Shown: positions 15,038-15,262 of the stretch, one piece after another
Layout of the letters: each line of letters opens with the position of its first letter
Numbering within the stretch: the first letter of the stretch is position 1
Assembly (NCBI GenBank): GCA_025934385.1
Contig: JAICYE010000007.1
Span: 1 to 15,262, forward strand
DNA from: Acidimicrobiia bacterium
GTDB taxonomy: Bacteria > Actinomycetota > Acidimicrobiia > IMCC26256 > BP-133
DNA length: 15,262 bases
Direction: 5' to 3'
The notes under the pieces: generated by a model
The model's database searches: none
What the model was told of the DNA's origin: nothing
What the model saw: only the letters and a program-made list of their open reading frames with translations
Position numbers and translations under genes: made by a program

Positions 15038-15262
15038 CATCGCGCTCGATCGCTCGATGAGGCCGCCGCTTTAGGGGTTATACGCCGCGTCTAAATAGCC
15101 AGTATGGATCCCGCTCGACGGCCACCCTGAACGGTGACTGTGTGGACGCCGCCACGTCCCGCGGTCACGTCCCTTGCTGGCCCTGGTAGGCGACTGTTAA
15201 GTTTCCAACCGGGCAGTCGGAGAACAGCGTCGGGGTCGGTCCTTGTGTGGAAGGGGCCGGTC
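15038..15262 (+). other. Non-coding right edge with three predicted hairpins
   Basis: No convincing gene is seen. A locally AT-rich patch (15069-15109) could hold a promoter. It is followed by hairpin 1 (15134-15168, 14 pairs including two G-U, one bulge), hairpin 2 (15191-15196 with 15214-15219) and hairpin 3 (15234-15244 with 15252-15262, 11 pairs, four G-U). The G-U pairs work only for plus-strand RNA. It may be the 5' leader of a gene beyond the edge or a small RNA; I match it to no known family. Confidence 0.35.

Noticed and set aside
15044..15059. Tandem GCTCGATC / GCTCGATG after the methyltransferase
   Set aside because: Two imperfect short units; the CATCG/CGATG stem they make is only 5 bp, too weak to call a terminator.
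15069..15130. AT-rich patch considered as a tRNA 3' end or attachment site
   Set aside because: There is no T-loop (GTTCRA) and no acceptor stem, and no integrase or repeat partner in the window.
15121..15150. CTGAACGGT stretch resembling the 5' end of tmRNA
   Set aside because: The match is only about nine bases, and the following conserved positions and acceptor structure do not fit.

Overview
The window is very GC-rich, densely coded bacterial DNA with many GTG starts, start/stop overlaps and Shine-Dalgarno-poor first genes. An HU protein with a long Lys/Ala/Pro tail, a CofC/FbiD-type F420 gene, and a secreted peptidase carrying GYW repeats together point to a high-GC actinobacterium. The GYW repeat (GYWLVASDGG type) makes Acidimicrobiia my best guess; this is inference. 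I count fourteen protein genes: thirteen complete, and one running off the left edge.

Layout. (1) 1-2561, minus strand: plsC - gpsA - M15 peptidase, with plsC and gpsA overlapping by one base. GpsA makes sn-glycerol-3-phosphate and PlsC acylates the lysophosphatidate made from it; the peptidase acts outside the cell on wall peptides. (2) 2585-5173, plus strand: metallophosphoesterase - ABM-fold protein - cofC - PIG-L/LmbE deacetylase, a tight operon with ATGA overlaps, closed by a 12-bp hairpin at 5179-5214. (3) 5228-5689, minus: HU, with a good promoter and ribosome binding site, preceded by about 190 bp holding two related dyads. (4) 5954-10143, minus: alpha/beta hydrolase - cydA - cydB - CHAD protein. 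(5) 10194-10763, plus: AhpD/CMD-type peroxidase-related protein. (6) 10785-13331, minus: aminopeptidase N. (7) 13371-15037, plus: SDR oxidoreductase, then a SAM methyltransferase. (8) 15038-15262: no gene; three predicted RNA hairpins run to the window edge.

The gpsA - cofC - HU clustering resembles the mycobacterial gpsA2 - fbiD - ppk1 - mutT1 - hupB block. Here ppk is missing, and a CHAD protein (a family linked to polyphosphate) lies on the far side of HU. This is mostly a housekeeping segment. I see no CRISPR array, phage, insertion sequence, tRNA or rRNA.

The least ordinary signals are not in the proteins. Several start codons have a TA-N3-T hexamer 7-10 nt upstream, suggesting leaderless transcription. 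Two divergent gene pairs appear to share one symmetric -10 (TAGGATA, TAGCGTA). The cydA start sits in a 36-bp dyad. Stop codons sit in the loops of GC hairpins at gene ends. The right edge may hold a structured leader RNA. I could not test any of these computationally.
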